A stretch of DNA of 36,507 bases from positions 1-36,507 of the forward strand of contig JANRIM010000131.1 in NCBI GenBank assembly GCA_033764865.1, given 5' to 3'. The translations under genes were made by a program, and so were the position numbers. Below are positions 10,146 through 17,901 of this stretch, piece after piece. Every line of letters begins with the position of its first letter. Within the stretch, counting starts at the first letter, position 1. This DNA is from VFBF01 sp033764865. GTDB taxonomy: Bacteria > Pseudomonadota > Alphaproteobacteria > Caulobacterales > Aquidulcibacteraceae. The notes below the pieces were generated by a model that was given only the letters and a program-made list of their open reading frames with translations, did not search any database and was not told where the DNA came from.

Positions 10146-10960
10146 GGCTCGATGGCTTCCAGCTCGATGAGGCGCGGGCGACCGTCAGCCCCGTCCACCA
10201 GATCGACGCGCGCATAGAGCATCCCGGCCGGCGCCAGCGAGAGCACCTGCTCCGCCGCGGCGCGCTGCGCGGGACTCGCCTGCCCCCGCACGAACCGCGC
10301 GCCGTCGACGTTGGCGTACCAACCCCCTGGCGCAGGCCGCTTCTGGATCACGTGCGCCGGCGCGCCGCCGAAATAGAACAAAGAGGTTTCGCCCGTGGTC
10401 TGGATGCCGGGCAGGAACGGCTGGATCATCACCGCCGCGGTGGGCGCGCCGATGAGATCGGCGGTGGTCCATGCGTTGCGCTTCAGGCGGATGGTCTGGC
10501 GCGAGCCTGCGCCCAGCTGCGGCTTGATCACGATCTCGGCCGCCTCGAACGTCTCGAAGGCGCGCGCGACGAGCTCCGGCGCGGCGTTTGCGGCCCACAG
10601 GGTGGGAATGGTCGGCGCGCCCTGTTCGGCGAGATCTTCGAGATACGTCTTGCGCGCGTTCCAGCGCACCACCGCCGGCGGGTTGAACACGCGCACGGCC
10701 GCCGCCTCCAGCGCCGTCAACCGCGCGATGAAGGCATCGACCCGATCGGCGTAGTCCCACGTGGAGCGCACCAACGCGGCGGCGAAACCCTGCGCGGCGA
10801 TGTCGGGATCGTCCCAGCGGCGGATCTCGAGGGAGATGCCCAGCGCCATGCCCAACGGCGCCGCGAGGGCGAAGTCCTCCGCGTCGGGCGCTGGCAATTC
10901 GCCCTCGCGCAACGCGCCGCCGCGCCAGCTGGCGCCGGTCAGCCAGGCCACGCGGATCAT
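10073..10960 (-). CDS. ATP-grasp ligase-like protein
   Basis: A 295-residue protein with an ATP-grasp build. An N-terminal domain carries the family-typical VRSTWDY motif (about residues 64-70). The ATP-binding core follows, with IVIKPQLGAGS, MIQPFLPGI and GETSLFYF, and the metal site LIELEAIEPYLFF. It resembles uncharacterised proteins grouped with glutathione-synthetase/RimK-like ligases and the cycloserine enzyme DcsG. ATP-dependent carboxylate-amine ligation is expected, but the substrate is unknown. It starts one nt after the stop of the lipoprotein gene (TGA-C-ATG), so the two are co-translated. Its 3' end overlaps nth by 73 nt in antisense. Confidence 0.72.
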   Translation of the reverse strand: MIRVAWLTGASWRGGALREGELPAPDAEDFALAAPLGMALGISLEIRRWDDPDIAAQGFAAALVRSTWDYADRVDAFIARLTALEAAAVRVFNPPAVVRWNARKTYLEDLAEQGAPTIPTLWAANAAPELVARAFETFEAAEIVIKPQLGAGSRQTIRLKRNAWTTADLIGAPTAAVMIQPFLPGIQTTGETSLFYFGGAPAHVIQKRPAPGGWYANVDGARFVRGQASPAQRAAAEQVLSLAPAGMLYARVDLVDGADGRPRLIELEAIEPYLFFGFAPDAAAVFVDAVRAALA

Positions 10961-10961
10961 G

Positions 10962-11357
10962 TCAGGAGGCGGCGGCGCGGGCGCGCGCCTCGGCGATGCA
11001 GGTTTGCAGGCTGGGGGCGGGCGCCCCCGTGCGACGGGGCCCAGGCTCCACGGTGCGCAGCCGGTCGTTGGCGAAACCCAGCGTCAGCGCGCACGTGGGC
11101 AGCGTCCAGACCTGCAAGGCGCCCACGCCATCGCGGCGATCGACGTCCGGCGGGCCGAACATGGCGCGCGCCTCGGCGATGGTGGTGGCGTCGGCGGCGC
11201 CGGGGCGCAGCAGCGCGGCGGCGGGATCGAGCCGGGCGGAGGGGGCCGCAGCGACCGGGCGGCGCGGGCCGCCCGCCCCCACCGGCGCCGGCCCCGTGGC
11301 GGCGCAGGACGCCAGAACAAGCGCCGAAGCGAGGGCGGAACCGACTCGACACACCAT
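10962..11357 (-). CDS. Small putative lipoprotein
   Basis: A 131-residue protein beginning with a signal sequence and a lipobox (Leu15-Ala-Ser-Cys18), so it is likely lipidated and anchored in the envelope. The mature part starts with a low-complexity Pro/Ala/Gly stretch. It then has a domain with ARAMFGPPDVDRRDG, VWTLPTCALTLGF and LQTCIAEAR, which includes two further cysteines. I recognise the general look of small outer-membrane-biogenesis (BamE/SmpA-like) folds (FGxPD ... W) but would not assign it. ATG 11357 is chosen because it gives a standard signal peptide. It is directly followed by the ATP-grasp gene. Confidence 0.68.
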   Translation of the reverse strand: MVCRVGSALASALVLASCAATGPAPVGAGGPRRPVAAAPSARLDPAAALLRPGAADATTIAEARAMFGPPDVDRRDGVGALQVWTLPTCALTLGFANDRLRTVEPGPRRTGAPAPSLQTCIAEARARAAAS

Positions 11358-11444
11358 GCCCGGACCTTGCCCCGCGCCGGGTGCGACGCGCAATCGCTTG
11401 CGTGCGGCCCCCCGCCCGGCCAAGAACCCGGCCACGCACTGTTC

Positions 11445-11450
11445 AGGAGA
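11445..11450 (+). promoter_or_regulatory. Ribosome-binding site of the PfkB kinase
   Basis: AGGAGA four nt before the ATG at 11455 fixes that start. The open frame runs about 450 nt further upstream without coding character. Confidence 0.6.
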
Positions 11451-11454
11451 GTCC

Positions 11455-12438
11455 ATGTCTCGCGCCGCCTTCGACGTGGTCGCCGTCGGAAACGCCATTG
11501 TCGATGTGCTTGCGCAGGTCGATTTCGCCTTCCTTGACCGCCACGGTCTGCAACCGGCGTCCATGACCCTGATCGAGGAGGTGCGGGCGCTGGAACTCAC
11601 CGAGGCGTTTCCGGAGAAGGTGATCGCCCCCGGCGGTTCGGCGGCGAACTCCATGGCCGGCGTCGCAAGCTTCGGCGGCAAGGCCGGCTACATGGGCAAG
11701 GTGGCCGACGACACGTTGGGCGAGAGCTACGCCAGCGCCTTCCGGGCCGGCGGCGTCCACTTCGCCACGGCGCCACGCAAGGGCCCGCCGGCCACCGCGC
11801 GCAGCCTCATCGCGGTGACGCCGGACGGGCAGCGCTCCATGAACACCTTCCTCGGCGCCTCCTCCCTGCTCGACTCCGGCGACATCGACCGCGCGCTGAT
11901 CGAAGACGCCTCGATCCTTTTCCTGGAAGGCTATCTCTTCGATCGCGACGAGGCGAAGGCCGCGTTCATCCACGCCGCCGAGATCGCCAAGGCGGCGGGG
12001 CGCAAGGTGTCGGTGACGCTCTCGGACACCTTCTGCGTGGAACGCCACCGCGCCGGGTTCCTGCATCTGGTGCAGCGCCACATCGACGTGTTGTTCGCCA
12101 ACGAGGCGGAAATCACGGCGCTCTACGAGACCCGCGATCTCGGCGACGCGCTGGCCGCGGCGCGCGCTGCATGCCCCATCGTGGCGGTGACCCGCTCCGA
12201 GCATGGGTCGGTCATCGCCGCGGGCGCGGAGACCGTTTCCGTCAAGGCGGAGCCCGTGGCGCGCGTGGTGGACACCACCGGCGCGGGCGACCAGTACGCG
12301 GCGGGTTTCCTGTTCGGCCTCGCGAGGGGCCTGCCGCTGGCCGAGTGCGGCCGGCTGGGCTCCGTGGCGGCGGCGGAAGTGATCGGCCACATGGGCCCAC
12401 GGCCGGACGTCAGCCTGAAGGCGCTGGCGGGGGTCTAG
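11455..12438 (+). CDS. Adenosine kinase-like PfkB family sugar kinase
   Basis: Cytosolic ribokinase/PfkB-family kinase, 327 residues. It begins with FDVVAVGNAIVDVLAQV (substrate-binding aspartate in the first strand), has the first signature region around GGSAANSMAGVASFGG, and carries the second signature DTTGAGDQYAAGFL with the catalytic base aspartate and anion hole. Overall sequence resembles proteins annotated as adenosine kinase in Alphaproteobacteria, which would salvage adenosine to AMP; other nucleosides or sugars are possible. The ATG at 11455 follows AGGAGA. It is divergent from the lipoprotein gene, and downstream lies the repeat-bearing spacer. Confidence 0.88.
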   Translation: MSRAAFDVVAVGNAIVDVLAQVDFAFLDRHGLQPASMTLIEEVRALELTEAFPEKVIAPGGSAANSMAGVASFGGKAGYMGKVADDTLGESYASAFRAGGVHFATAPRKGPPATARSLIAVTPDGQRSMNTFLGASSLLDSGDIDRALIEDASILFLEGYLFDRDEAKAAFIHAAEIAKAAGRKVSVTLSDTFCVERHRAGFLHLVQRHIDVLFANEAEITALYETRDLGDALAAARAACPIVAVTRSEHGSVIAAGAETVSVKAEPVARVVDTTGAGDQYAAGFLFGLARGLPLAECGRLGSVAAAEVIGHMGPRPDVSLKALAGV

Positions 12439-12608
12439 ACCTGCCGGTGCGGCGCGGATTTGGCGTGAACCGACGCCCAATGCCGGCCAATGTTCGCTAA
12501 TGCACGCCGATAGTTGCTAATGTTCGTAATGCGGAGCGTCCCCTCGGCGCCAAAGCCCGCCACTCTCCGCCAATGGCGGCTAATTTTCGCTAATGCTGAT
12601 TAATGCCG
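12439..12608. other. Convergent spacer with AATG repeats
   Basis: A 170-nt gene-free stretch between the ends of the PfkB kinase and the AAA ATPase. Apart from the periodic repeats listed separately it holds no recognisable terminator. It is less GC-rich than both neighbours. Confidence 0.6.
12479..12606 (+). repeat. Degenerate 10-bp periodic repeat, two clusters
   Basis: Units resembling AATGTTCGCT recur at ten-nt steps. The first cluster has units starting at 12479, 12489, 12499, 12509 (degenerate, GATAGTTGCT), 12519 and 12528. The second has units at 12572, 12582 (AATTTTCGCT), 12592 and 12602. The second cluster ends beside the ATPase stop codon at 12609-12611. The period equals about one DNA helical turn. 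The unit is far shorter than a CRISPR repeat and there are no spacers. It could be a protein-binding array or a decayed minisatellite. Confidence 0.65.
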
Positions 12609-13829
12609 CTACTGTTCCTCCGTCCGCGTCGCGCTGATCCAGGCGGCGAAGGATTTGGTCGGCAGGCGGTAGAAGCCCTTCCGGGCCTCATCGGACATGA
12701 TGATTTCACGATCCCGCAGCGCGCGCAGGGCGTTGTTGATGGTGGTCATCGGGAGACGGCTTTGCTTGATGATTTCTTGGCGGGACACCCAATCATCACC
12801 GAAATCGGCCATCACATTGAGCACTTTCCTGTAATCGTGCGATCCGATCTTATCGTAATACATCTCGTTGAAGTATTTTTTTCCCAGTTGGGCGAGCGCG
12901 CCGTTGGGGTCGCTGGCGCCGCGGTTGACGTCGGTCACATCGATCCGGTTGTCGGTGTCGACCTCGAACGCGCAGTGGCCGAACTGCTGGAGGAAATGCG
13001 GGTAGCCTTCCGACATGTCGGCCAGCAGGGTGGCGGCGTCGTCGGCGATCGCGGTTGCAAAGCCGTTCTTGGCGCGCGCGACGTCGAGCGCCTTCTGGAT
13101 GACCTCGATGCGCTCCGCCGGCTCCAGGGGGTCGAGCCGAAGGATCTGAAACAGCCGCGGCGAGGAATCGTGGCTGGCGCGCAGCTTGCCCACCGTGGTG
13201 GGCAGGCCCGCCAAGCCCAGCACCAGGCGCGCGCACCCTTCCCGCTCGAGTCGTTCCGTGAACAGCTTGGCGAACTCCCCGAGCCCGGCCTCCGCCGGCG
13301 CCGCATCCGCTTCGTCCACCAGCACAAGCACGCCGTCGAGCGCGTTCGCGGCCGACTGCATCAGCCGCACGATGGTGCGGATCAGCTCCTCGCGCGCTTC
13401 GTCGACGTCGAACGCCTGTTCGCTGTGAAAGCGGACGCCGGCGACTTCCCATTTGCTGATGAAGTCCCACACGCCCCGTGCAGCGGACTTAAGGCTGTCG
13501 CGCCGGCCCAGTTCCTGGCGCAGCCGCCGCGCGATGGCGCGAATGATGTCGCCCTCGCTCCGGACGCCGGCCATGTCGATGCCGAGGCTGAGGAAGTTGA
13601 AGGATTCGCCCCGCGGGGGGCTGATCTCGCCGGCGGCGAACTGATCCACCAGCACCAGCAGCGACGACTTGCCGATGCCGCGTTCCCCCTCGATCAGGAA
13701 GTGCTGCGGATTCTCGCACTTGGTCTGGAACAGGCACTGTTCGATGGCGTGGATTTCCTCCACCCGCCCCACGAACATGCCGGGCGCGATGATCTTGTTC
13801 GGCTGGAAGGGATTGTATCGGAGCGCCAT
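12609..13829 (-). CDS. AAA ATPase with C-terminal winged helix
   Basis: A 406-residue ATPase. Near the N-terminus is FVGRVEEIHAIEQCLF (VGR box), then the Walker A motif GERGIGKSS (residues 48-56), a Walker B-type VLVLVDEAD (168-175), and RLVLGLAGLP (sensor-1 region). The C-terminus (about 335-395) looks like a winged helix-turn-helix (SRQEIIKQSRLPMTTINNAL). The architecture matches COG1672/AAA_16-type ATPases related to Orc1/Cdc6 and STAND proteins. A DNA-linked or regulatory role is plausible but unproven. ATG 13829 is preferred over a GTG at 13865 because homologue-like MALRYNPF starts there. It lies 45 nt downstream of hslU on the same strand, with 10-bp repeats at its 3' end. Confidence 0.75.
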   Translation of the reverse strand: MALRYNPFQPNKIIAPGMFVGRVEEIHAIEQCLFQTKCENPQHFLIEGERGIGKSSLLVLVDQFAAGEISPPRGESFNFLSLGIDMAGVRSEGDIIRAIARRLRQELGRRDSLKSAARGVWDFISKWEVAGVRFHSEQAFDVDEAREELIRTIVRLMQSAANALDGVLVLVDEADAAPAEAGLGEFAKLFTERLEREGCARLVLGLAGLPTTVGKLRASHDSSPRLFQILRLDPLEPAERIEVIQKALDVARAKNGFATAIADDAATLLADMSEGYPHFLQQFGHCAFEVDTDNRIDVTDVNRGASDPNGALAQLGKKYFNEMYYDKIGSHDYRKVLNVMADFGDDWVSRQEIIKQSRLPMTTINNALRALRDREIIMSDEARKGFYRLPTKSFAAWISATRTEEQ

Positions 13830-13874
13830 GTCACCCGGGGCATCGTCGCGTGCGCCGAATCGCACGCAGCGCCG

Positions 13875-15194
13875 TTATAGGATAAACCGGCTCAGATCGG
13901 CGTTTTTCGCCAGTTCCCCCACCCGCTCGCGCACATAGCCGGCGCTCACGCGCACCGCCTCGCCGCCGCGGTCCGGCGCGGTGAAGCTGACCTCGTCCAG
14001 CACCCGCTCCAGCACCGTCATCAGCCGGCGGGCGCCGATGTTCTCCACCGATGCGTTCACGTCCGCCGCAAGTTCGGCGATGGCGTCGATGGCGTCGTCC
14101 TCGAAGACGAGATCCACGCCCTCCGTCGCCAGCAAGGCCACGTACTGCTTGATCAGGCTCGATTCCGGCTCCGTCAGGATGCGGCGGAAATCCTCGCGCG
14201 TCAGGGCTTTCAGCTCCACCCGGATCGGCAGGCGGCCCTGCAGCTCGGGCAAGAGGTCCGACGGTTTGGCGACATGGAACGCGCCGGACGCGATGAAGAG
14301 GATGTGGTCGGTCTTCACCGCGCCGTGCTTGGTGGCCACGGACGTGCCCTCGATGAGTGGCAGCAGGTCGCGCTGGACGCCCTCGCGGCTGACGTCGCCG
14401 CCGCCGCGGTCCGCGCGCGAGGCGATCTTGTCGATCTCGTCGAGGAACACGATGCCGTCCTCTTGCGCCGCGCGCAGCGCTTCCTTGGTGACGGCGTCGC
14501 CGTCGAGCAGCTTGTCGCTTTCCTCCTGGATGAGCGGCGCGCGCGCGTCGGCCACCGTGGACTTCACGCGCTTCGAGCGCTGCCCGAAGGCCTTGCCGAA
14601 GATGTCGCCCAGATTGATCGGCCCACCCCCCGGGCCTCCGCCAAGCCCGCCGGCGCCGACCGGCAGCTCCAGCATCGGCGGCGCAGCCGTCTCCGCAAGG
14701 TCGATCTCGATCTCGCTCTGCTCCATCTCCCCGTTGCGCAGCTTGCGCCGGAACGCCTCCTTCGTGGCGTCCGACGCGCCGGCGCCGACCATCGCCACGA
14801 CGAGACGCTCCTCGGCAGCCACCTCCGCGCGCGCGCGCACTTCGCGGCGGCGCTTCTCCCGCGTCATGTCGATGGCGACCTCCACAAGATCGCGCACGAT
14901 GGAATCGACGTCCCGGCCCACGTAGCCGACCTCGGTGAACTTCGTGGCCTCCACCTTGAGGAACGGCGCGCCGGCGAGCCGCGCGAGACGCCGGGCGATC
15001 TCGGTTTTGCCCACGCCTGTGGGGCCGATCATCAGGATGTTCTTGGGCGTGACCTCCTCCCGCAGGCCGTCGGGCAAGCGTCGCCGACGCCAGCGATTGC
15101 GCAGGGCGATGGCCACGGCGCGCTTGGCGTCGCCTTGACCGACGATGTAGCGGTCCAGCTCGGAGACGATCTCACGCGGGGAAAAGTCCGTCAT
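13875..15194 (-). CDS. hslU: HslU, ATPase subunit of the HslUV protease
   Basis: Clp/Hsp100-family hexameric unfoldase that feeds substrates to HslV; 439 residues. Walker A is GPTGVGKT (residues 57-64), preceded by the typical SELDRYIVGQGDAKRAVAIALRNRWRR start. The pore-loop region GYVGRDV, the family-specific I domain (about 110-225, with a Gly-rich loop), Walker B in GIVFLDEIDKI, and sensor 2 in GARRLMTVLE are also present. It ends in DLSRFIL, the C-terminal tail that docks into HslV. Its ATG overlaps the stop of the upstream membrane-protein gene by four nt. Confidence 0.97.
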   Translation of the reverse strand: MTDFSPREIVSELDRYIVGQGDAKRAVAIALRNRWRRRRLPDGLREEVTPKNILMIGPTGVGKTEIARRLARLAGAPFLKVEATKFTEVGYVGRDVDSIVRDLVEVAIDMTREKRRREVRARAEVAAEERLVVAMVGAGASDATKEAFRRKLRNGEMEQSEIEIDLAETAAPPMLELPVGAGGLGGGPGGGPINLGDIFGKAFGQRSKRVKSTVADARAPLIQEESDKLLDGDAVTKEALRAAQEDGIVFLDEIDKIASRADRGGGDVSREGVQRDLLPLIEGTSVATKHGAVKTDHILFIASGAFHVAKPSDLLPELQGRLPIRVELKALTREDFRRILTEPESSLIKQYVALLATEGVDLVFEDDAIDAIAELAADVNASVENIGARRLMTVLERVLDEVSFTAPDRGGEAVRVSAGYVRERVGELAKNADLSRFIL

Positions 15195-16351
15195 CGGGCG
15201 GGCACCTGTTCCGGCGGGAAGACACGGGCCCACGCGCCTTCAGGCTTGACCCAGCCCAAAAGCGCGCGACGCGCGCCATGCCATCCGGCGCCGAGCACCA
15301 GCACGAACGCCCCAAGCACCAGCAGCGTCGACGCCGCCAGCGCGCCCGCGCCGAGCCCGACGGCGTTCATCAACGCAGCGATCGCCACGCCCGTCGTCAG
15401 CAACGCCGACACGATAAGCGCGCGCCGGTTGATGAGGAGGGAGATGAACCCGAGGACCAGCACCACCAGAAGCGTCGCGGCCGCCTGGGCTGCGCCGCCC
15501 GCCCCTTCCGCCATCCTGCCCATCGCCGCGCCGCTTTCCGCGCCGAACAACTGGCCCACCAGCCCGAACGCGCCGTTCAGCAACAGCGGAGCGGCCGCGA
15601 AGTGCAGCCAGAATCCGTTGTCGGAAAACCGGGACGCACGGGCGGGGTCGCGCGCATCGAACCACACGCCCGCCAGGAACAGCAGCAGACCCATCGCCAG
15701 CAGCAGCGACGGAAGGTTCGCAAGGGTAGCCTCCCAATTCACGAACAGCGCCGCCACGATGAACCACAGCGAAGCCCCAGCGCCCGCAAGGCCCATCGCG
15801 AACGGCAGGCGGAAGCGGGCGTAGAACGCCAGCGGCGCAAGGACGAAGAACGCCGCCGCGAGCAGCACGCCGTTGCGCACCACGGGCGGCGCGCCCTCCA
15901 GGCCCTCCAGCTTGACCTCGCGGCCGAGCACGGCGCCGAAATAGAGGAACCCCGCGGCGAAAACGCTGAACACCGTGAATGCGATCACGATGGCGATGGC
16001 GGGCAGGAACAGCCGCCGCCGCCGCGCGAAAACTTCGCCCAGCCCCCACATCACTGCGCCCGCCGCCGCCAACATCGCACCGAAGATCATCGCGCCGGAC
16101 TGATTGTCCTGCAGTGTCGCGGTGGTCGTTCCGATGGCGACTGCGAGGCCCGCCGCGAACAGCACGATTCCGATGGCGAGAAACACGTCGTGGAAGTTGC
16201 GGATGAAGCGGAGATCTTCCTCGCCGGGCGGCGCCGCGAGGATCGGGGCCGGCGCGGCGCGCGCGACCAGAAAATCATGCAGCGGGGCGACCTGCTCCGG
16301 CGCCAGGACGCCTGCGGCGGCAGCGGCCTCGAGGGCTGCGCGATCAACCAT
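15191..16351 (-). CDS. Polytopic membrane protein between hslV and hslU
   Basis: A 386-residue protein. A short cytosolic N-terminus (ALEAAAAAGVLAPEQVAPLHDFLVAR) is followed by about ten predicted transmembrane helices, e.g. FLAIGIVLFAAGLAVAIG, LFLPAIAIVIAFTVFSVFAA and LPSLLLAMGLLLFLAGVWF. The N-terminal pattern resembles DUF2157-type membrane proteins, but I do not assign the family firmly. The start overlaps the hslV end by eight nt and the stop overlaps the hslU start by four nt, so it is translated as part of the hslVU operon. That tight placement suggests a link to HslUV or to the heat-stress response, but no function is known. Confidence 0.8.
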   Translation of the reverse strand: MVDRAALEAAAAAGVLAPEQVAPLHDFLVARAAPAPILAAPPGEEDLRFIRNFHDVFLAIGIVLFAAGLAVAIGTTTATLQDNQSGAMIFGAMLAAAGAVMWGLGEVFARRRRLFLPAIAIVIAFTVFSVFAAGFLYFGAVLGREVKLEGLEGAPPVVRNGVLLAAAFFVLAPLAFYARFRLPFAMGLAGAGASLWFIVAALFVNWEATLANLPSLLLAMGLLLFLAGVWFDARDPARASRFSDNGFWLHFAAAPLLLNGAFGLVGQLFGAESGAAMGRMAEGAGGAAQAAATLLVVLVLGFISLLINRRALIVSALLTTGVAIAALMNAVGLGAGALAASTLLVLGAFVLVLGAGWHGARRALLGWVKPEGAWARVFPPEQVPAR

Positions 16352-16889
16352 TGACGGACTCCACGGTGAGAGAACGGTTGGTGTAGACGCAGATGTCCGC
16401 CGCGATGCCCATGGCCTCGCGCACGATCGTCTCCGCATCGTCGACGTGGGGATACAGCGCGCGCGCCGCCGCAAGCGCGTAATTGCCGCCGGACCCCACC
16501 GCCATGACGGGATGCTCCGGCTCCAGCACGTCGCCCACGCCGGTGACGACCAGCGTCTCGCGCGCATCGGCCACGATGATCATCGCCTCCAGGCGGCGCA
16601 GGGCGCGGTCGGTCCGCCAGTCCTTGGCGAGCTCCACCGCCGCGCGGGCGAGCTGGCCGGGAAACCGCTCCAGCTTCGTCTCCAGCCGCTCGAACAGGGT
16701 CAGCGCGTCTGCGGTGGCCCCGGCGAATCCTGCGATCACGCGGCCGTCGCCCAGCGGGCGGACCTTGCGGGCGTTGCCCTTCATGATGGTCGCGCCCACC
16801 GAGACCTGCCCGTCGCCCGCGATCACGACGCGCCCGCCCTTGCGGACGCAGAGGATGGTGGTGCCGTGCCAGGCTTCCGGTGTGCTCAT
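16344..16889 (-). CDS. hslV: HslV, peptidase subunit of the HslUV protease
   Basis: Threonine peptidase of the proteasome-beta fold that forms a double hexamer and degrades proteins unfolded by HslU; 181 residues. After a nine-residue propeptide (MSTPEAWHG) the mature enzyme would start TTILCVRKGG with the catalytic N-terminal Thr10. Further motifs are VIAGDGQVSVG (with the lysine in IMKGNARKVR) and MAVGSGGNYALAAARAL. It is the first gene of hslV - membrane protein - hslU, divergent from the MipA-type gene across a 128-nt spacer. I saw no convincing heat-shock promoter in that spacer. Confidence 0.96.
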   Translation of the reverse strand: MSTPEAWHGTTILCVRKGGRVVIAGDGQVSVGATIMKGNARKVRPLGDGRVIAGFAGATADALTLFERLETKLERFPGQLARAAVELAKDWRTDRALRRLEAMIIVADARETLVVTGVGDVLEPEHPVMAVGSGGNYALAAARALYPHVDDAETIVREAMGIAADICVYTNRSLTVESVNG

Positions 16890-17017
16890 GGCGTCTAGGT
16901 GGCGCGGACGGCGCGGCCAATCAAGCCGGCTCCACCGCCCGCCCGCGCCGCATCCACCCAACCTCCATTGCCGCACCCCACACAAGCGTCCGCAGAAGAC
17001 ACTCAAGGGGAACAGCC

Positions 17018-17869
17018 ATGACCAGCTCTAAACTCGCGCTCACCGCCATCGTCGTGGGGGCAGCCATCCACATGGGACCGCCGGCCCACGCCCAGGACAA
17101 CGTCCAGCTGCCCGGCTATCAAAAGGACGTCGAGAGCCGCGAAGGCGGGGACGACTGGGCCATTGTCGTCGGGGCGGGCGCGGCGTACGGGCCGAAGTTC
17201 GTCGGCGCCGAGGACTCCGAGACCGTCGCCTTCCCCTACCTCAGCATCACCTACCGGAACCGCTTCTTTCTCGACGCCCGTCAGGGCCTTGGCTTTTTCG
17301 CCATCAACAACGAGGACGGCGTGGCGGGGATCGCCGTGGGCGCCGGCCCCGCGCGGGACTCCAAGGACGACCGGCGTCTCTTCGACGGCGTCGACGACAT
17401 CGACAGCGGCGCGGCGCTGCGGGTTTTCGGCAGCAAGACGCTGGGCGTCGTGGAAGCCTCCGGGGCCGTCACCCGCACGTCGGGCGATGTGGAGGGCACG
17501 ACGCTGGACCTGGGCCTGGGCACGGGCCTGCCGCTCGGGGAGACGACCTTCGTCGGGCTATCCGTCGGGGCCACGTGGGCGGACGAGGACTATCTCAACG
17601 GCTTGTTCGGCGTCACCGCCGCACAGGCGCAGCGCCGCGCGACGCAACGGCTGACGCAGCCGAACCTCACGCCGCTGCGCGCCTTCGAGCCCGAATCCGG
17701 ATTCCATCAAGCCAGCGTGGAGCTGAGCTTTACGCACGTCATGGCGGAAAAATGGGTGCTGACGGCGAGCGTCGGCTATTCCCAGCTACTGGGCGACGCC
17801 GCCGATAGTCCGTTCGTCCGCGAGGTGGGCGCGCCCTCCGGCGCTCTGGTCCTGCTGCGTTCTTTCTGA
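17018..17869 (+). CDS. MipA/OmpV family outer-membrane protein
   Basis: A 283-residue predicted outer-membrane beta barrel. A cleavable signal peptide covers residues 1-25 (cut after AHA). The mature part has alternating strands and the family-typical start WAIVVGAGAAYGPKFVGAEDSETVAFPYLSI-like region, shown here at about residues 48-78. The C-terminus ends in a phenylalanine (LLRSF), as barrel proteins do for BAM recognition. MipA/OmpV proteins act as scaffolds or porin-like proteins; the specific role is unknown. AAGGGG at 17005-17010 supports the ATG at 17018. Confidence 0.85.
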   Translation: MTSSKLALTAIVVGAAIHMGPPAHAQDNVQLPGYQKDVESREGGDDWAIVVGAGAAYGPKFVGAEDSETVAFPYLSITYRNRFFLDARQGLGFFAINNEDGVAGIAVGAGPARDSKDDRRLFDGVDDIDSGAALRVFGSKTLGVVEASGAVTRTSGDVEGTTLDLGLGTGLPLGETTFVGLSVGATWADEDYLNGLFGVTAAQAQRRATQRLTQPNLTPLRAFEPESGFHQASVELSFTHVMAEKWVLTASVGYSQLLGDAADSPFVREVGAPSGALVLLRSF

Positions 17870-17901
17870 AGGAGCGCGCGCGACGCGCAGGCCGCCGCGC
17901 C

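Noticed and set aside
10019..11566. 515-codon plus-strand frame opposite the ATP-grasp and lipoprotein genes
   Set aside because: No motifs, extreme Arg/Ala content, and conserved domains sit on the other strand.
12479..12606. Possible CRISPR array
   Set aside because: Repeat period is ten nt with no unique spacers, and no cas genes are present.
12603..13880. 425-codon plus-strand frame over the AAA ATPase
   Set aside because: The minus-strand frame has Walker motifs and a winged helix; the plus-strand one has none.
16890..17017. Heat-shock promoter for hslV
   Set aside because: CTTG elements occur on the minus strand but no matching CCCCAT-type -10 at correct spacing was found.
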